DNA from: Verrucomicrobiales bacterium
Lineage (GTDB): Bacteria; Verrucomicrobiota; Verrucomicrobiia; Verrucomicrobiales; Verrucomicrobiaceae
Direction of reading: 5' to 3'
Assembly: GCA_003453085.1 (NCBI GenBank)
Contig: DMMK01000677.1
Location: 1 to 9,132, forward strand
DNA: 9,132 bases
Shown: positions 6,948 to 9,132 of the stretch, piece after piece
How the letters are laid out: every line of letters begins with the position of its first letter
Position numbering within the stretch: position 1 is the stretch's first letter
The notes under the pieces: model-generated
Told to the model about the DNA's origin: nothing
Seen by the model: only the letters and a program-made list of their open reading frames with translations
Database searches by the model: none
Program-made: the position numbers and the translations under genes

Positions 6948-7616
6948 AATGACCCCATCCACATCGAGGCAGAGCCTTACACCTTTGAGTTAGTGCCTGC
7001 CAAATGTGCGCTGCTCATCATTGACATGCAGCGTGACTTTTTGGAACCCGGCGGCTTTGGCGAGATGCTGGGCAACGATGTCTCCCAGCTCCGTCAGGCC
7101 ATCGTGCCTAACCAAAAGCTGCTTTCGGTCTGGCGGGCTGCGGGGTTGCAGGTCCTGCATACCCGTGAGGGGCATCGCCCGGATCTGGCGGATCTGCCAC
7201 CTGCTAAAAAAGTGCGCGGTCACGGGGCGAAGACCATCGGCGATACAGGGCCCATGGGGCGCATCCTCATCCGTGGTGAAGAAGGACATGACATCATCCC
7301 TGAGCTCTATCCGCTCCGGGGGGAGCCGGTCATAGATAAACCGGGGAAAGGGGCCTTCTTCGCCACGGACCTTCATGCCATTCTGCAAAATCTGGGCATC
7401 ACCCAGTTGGTCGTAACAGGGGTCACCACGGAGGTCTGTGTCAATACCACCGTCCGCGAGGCCAATGACCGCGGTTACGAATGTCTCGTGCCGGAGGACT
7501 GTGTGGCCTCCTACTTCCCCATCTTCCAGGAGATGGGGCTGAAAATGATCAAAGCCCAAGGCGGGATCTTTGGCTGGGTCACAGACTCTTCCAAGATCAT
7601 TCCCGCTCTGGCCTAA
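6939..7616 (+). CDS. isochorismatase-family cysteine hydrolase, biuret hydrolase-like amidohydrolase
   Basis: This is a 225-residue cytosolic hydrolase. The fold's catalytic triad is visible: Asp29 in LLIIDMQRDF, Lys134 in IDKPGKGAF and Cys167 in VTTEVCV. Beyond the general family pattern it carries stretches I recall from biuret hydrolase (BiuH of the cyanuric acid pathway) and triuret hydrolase. These are HTREGHRPDLADLP (74-87), GRILIRGE (107-114) with DIIPELYP (118-125), REANDRGYECL (173-183), and KAQGGIFG (205-212), whose Gln207 matches a substrate-contacting Gln in BiuH by motif. It probably cleaves a terminal amide from a small ureide such as biuret or a related carbamoyl compound, releasing ammonia. 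Start choice: GGAA at 6925-6928 sits 10 nt before the ATG at 6939; the ATG at 6945 would lose two residues. It lies between an exported barrel-like protein and a permease. The exact substrate is inferred; ureidoacrylate- or maleamate-type amides are alternatives. Confidence 0.88.
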   Translation: MVMNDPIHIEAEPYTFELVPAKCALLIIDMQRDFLEPGGFGEMLGNDVSQLRQAIVPNQKLLSVWRAAGLQVLHTREGHRPDLADLPPAKKVRGHGAKTIGDTGPMGRILIRGEEGHDIIPELYPLRGEPVIDKPGKGAFFATDLHAILQNLGITQLVVTGVTTEVCVNTTVREANDRGYECLVPEDCVASYFPIFQEMGLKMIKAQGGIFGWVTDSSKIIPALA

Positions 7617-7659
7617 CCGCTGATGAAATCAATGAATCGCAAACACCTCTGCTTCTGCC

Positions 7660-9132
7660 ATGACTGCCTCTGATACCAAACCTAAAATCTGGACCCCAGG
7701 AGACTGGAATGCCTTTTTCGGCTTCGGGACCAATATCCTTGTCAACCTGCTCACCCTCACGGCGCTGCTGCGTTTTGTGCTGAAGATGCCGGATGAAATC
7801 GTCTTTGGCCGCATCTTGCCCGCCACCGGTCTCATGCTCTGCCTCAGCACGCTGTATTACGCCTGGTTAGCCTACAAACTGGCGCTGAAGACGGGGCGCA
7901 ATGATGTCTGTGCACTGCCTTCGGGCACCAGTGTCCCGCACATGTTTGTGGTGGTCTTCGTCATCATGCTGCCCATCTCGTTGCAGACGGGAGATCCCAT
8001 CAAAGGTTGGGAAGCGGGGTTGACCTGGGTCTTCATCCAAAGCTTCGTCTTGATGATCGGCGGCTTCATCGCGCCCGTCATTCGCAAGATCACTCCACGG
8101 GCCGCGCTTCTCGGCACGCTGGCAGGGGTTTCCATTAGCTTCATCTCCATGCGACCCGCATTGGAAATGTTCACCACACCTGTCATTGGGGTGGTCTGCT
8201 TTGCCATCATCTTGCTGAGCTGGTTCGGCGGCGTGCGCTATTACAAAGGCATCCCGGCGGGTCTGGTGGCCATTGCCGTGGGCAGTGTCATCGCTTGGGG
8301 GTCGAACCTCTTCGGTCTGAATTATGGTGACATGACGTTGGCCAAGCTGACGGGCTCTTTTAGCAACTTCGGTTTCTCCATTCCACTGCCTGCCTTTGGT
8401 CACATCTTTTCCGGCTTTGAGTTTCTCGGGGTGATCCTCGTCACCGCCATTCCTTTTGGGATTTATGATTTGGTCGAGGCCCTAGACAAGGTCGAAAGCG
8501 CTGCGGTGGCGGGCGATGATTTCCCCACCACACGTGTGCTGACAGCAGACGGTGTCATCAGCCTCATCGGTTGCAGCTTGGGCAATCCCTTCATCAATGC
8601 CGTGTACATCGGTCACCCTGGGTGGAAGGCCATGGGCGGGCGCATTGGCTACTCGGCGGCCACGGGGGTGGTGGTCATTATCTTCTGCACCTTTGGCGTC
8701 ATCTCGCTGATGTCATCATTGATCCCCATCGTGGCCATCTCACCCATCCTGCTTTACATCGGCATGTTGATCGGGGCGCAGGCCTTCCAGGAAACGCCGA
8801 AGAGCCACGCGCCTGCGGTCATCCTGGCCCTCACACCTCACTTGGCGGCCTGGGGCAAGTTGCTCATTGATAATTCCCTGGGCGCAGCCGGCACAAATGC
8901 AGCAGCGGTGGGGCTGGAGAAGTTAGGCCAAGTGGGTGTGCTCTATCACGGCCTGGAGGTGCTGGGCGGTGGCGCTATTTTGAGTGGGGTGATCCTGCCT
9001 GCCATCGCGGTCTTTGTCATTGATCGGAAGTTCGCCATCGGGTCCTACTTCGCCTTGACCGGGGCCTTGCTCACCTTCTTCGGCCTCATGCATGGGGAGA
9101 AGATCGGCATCGGTGAATCCCCCGTCATCGCT
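7660..9132 (+). CDS. divergent NCS2/AzgA-like permease (xanthine/uracil permease superfamily), 3' end outside window
   Basis: The reading frame stays open for 491 codons to the window edge, with no stop. It encodes an inner-membrane protein with roughly 13-14 hydrophobic segments, as expected for cation-coupled nucleobase symporters. NCS2 character shows in the TM8-TM10 region: GIYDLVEALDKVES (267-280) sits where AzgA-type proteins have FDTxGTLxG. It is followed by a short hydrophilic linker, LTADGVISLIGCSLGNP (294-310), and a GGRIGYSAATG element (326-336) like the family's GGRTGLTA. The Glu usually just before that element is absent: the equivalent position appears to be Gly318 in YIGHPGW. 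The start ATG lies 43 bp after the hydrolase stop with no clear Shine-Dalgarno, so translational coupling or SD-independent initiation is likely. Adjacency suggests it imports the hydrolase's substrate. Family-level assignment is fairly sure; the substrate is unknown. Confidence 0.82.
   Translation, partial: MTASDTKPKIWTPGDWNAFFGFGTNILVNLLTLTALLRFVLKMPDEIVFGRILPATGLMLCLSTLYYAWLAYKLALKTGRNDVCALPSGTSVPHMFVVVFVIMLPISLQTGDPIKGWEAGLTWVFIQSFVLMIGGFIAPVIRKITPRAALLGTLAGVSISFISMRPALEMFTTPVIGVVCFAIILLSWFGGVRYYKGIPAGLVAIAVGSVIAWGSNLFGLNYGDMTLAKLTGSFSNFGFSIPLPAFGHIFSGFEFLGVILVTAIPFGIYDLVEALDKVESAAVAGDDFPTTRVLTADGVISLIGCSLGNPFINAVYIGHPGWKAMGGRIGYSAATGVVVIIFCTFGVISLMSSLIPIVAISPILLYIGMLIGAQAFQETPKSHAPAVILALTPHLAAWGKLLIDNSLGAAGTNAAAVGLEKLGQVGVLYHGLEVLGGGAILSGVILPAIAVFVIDRKFAIGSYFALTGALLTFFGLMHGEKIGIGESPVIA

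Noticed and set aside
7623..7673. A 16-codon frame rich in Cys/His overlapping the permease start, considered as a leader peptide or micropeptide
   Set aside because: It has no Shine-Dalgarno, and there is no attenuator-like hairpin in the 43-bp gap. Overlap with the permease start is the only argument, and chance explains it.

Overview
The window holds five protein-coding genes, all on the plus strand and closely packed. The last runs off the right edge. The DNA is GC-rich (roughly 60% by eye). Start codons are mostly preceded by weak or absent Shine-Dalgarno sequences, and the products (a long alpha-D-phosphohexomutase, a TerB/FHA-like ABCG fusion, a signal-peptide beta-barrel) suggest a Gram-negative bacterium of the Verrucomicrobiota type (Prosthecobacter/Verrucomicrobium-like). 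That placement is an inference from protein style and gene layout, not from a marker gene. I see no rRNA, tRNA, CRISPR array, insertion sequence or prophage gene.

Left part (1-2122): a complete phospho-sugar mutase with all four catalytic loops intact, followed by a 110-bp intergenic region with two perfect 8-bp inverted repeats in tandem. The second hairpin ends ten bases before the next start codon and contains the only Shine-Dalgarno-like AGGG there.

Centre (2123-5943): a 1212-residue single-chain transporter. It has a TerB-like helical domain, two or three degenerate FHA-like beta segments, a complete ABC ATPase of the ABCG/White type and a six-helix ABC-2 membrane domain. About 190 mostly hydrophilic residues lie between the fifth and sixth helices. 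A 182-bp intergenic region with short GC-rich hairpins follows.

Right part (5944-9132): three consecutive co-directional genes with gaps of 50 and 43 bp and no visible terminator between them. They encode an exported protein with outer-membrane beta-barrel features, an isochorismatase-fold cysteine hydrolase whose motifs closely match biuret/triuret hydrolases, and a divergent NCS2-type (nucleobase:cation symporter-2) permease, open at the window edge. Together they could form an uptake-and-hydrolysis route for a small nitrogen-rich ureide or nucleobase-like compound: outer-membrane passage, inner-membrane symport, cytosolic amide hydrolysis. This is the most interesting system in the window, but the assignment is inferred from family membership and adjacency.
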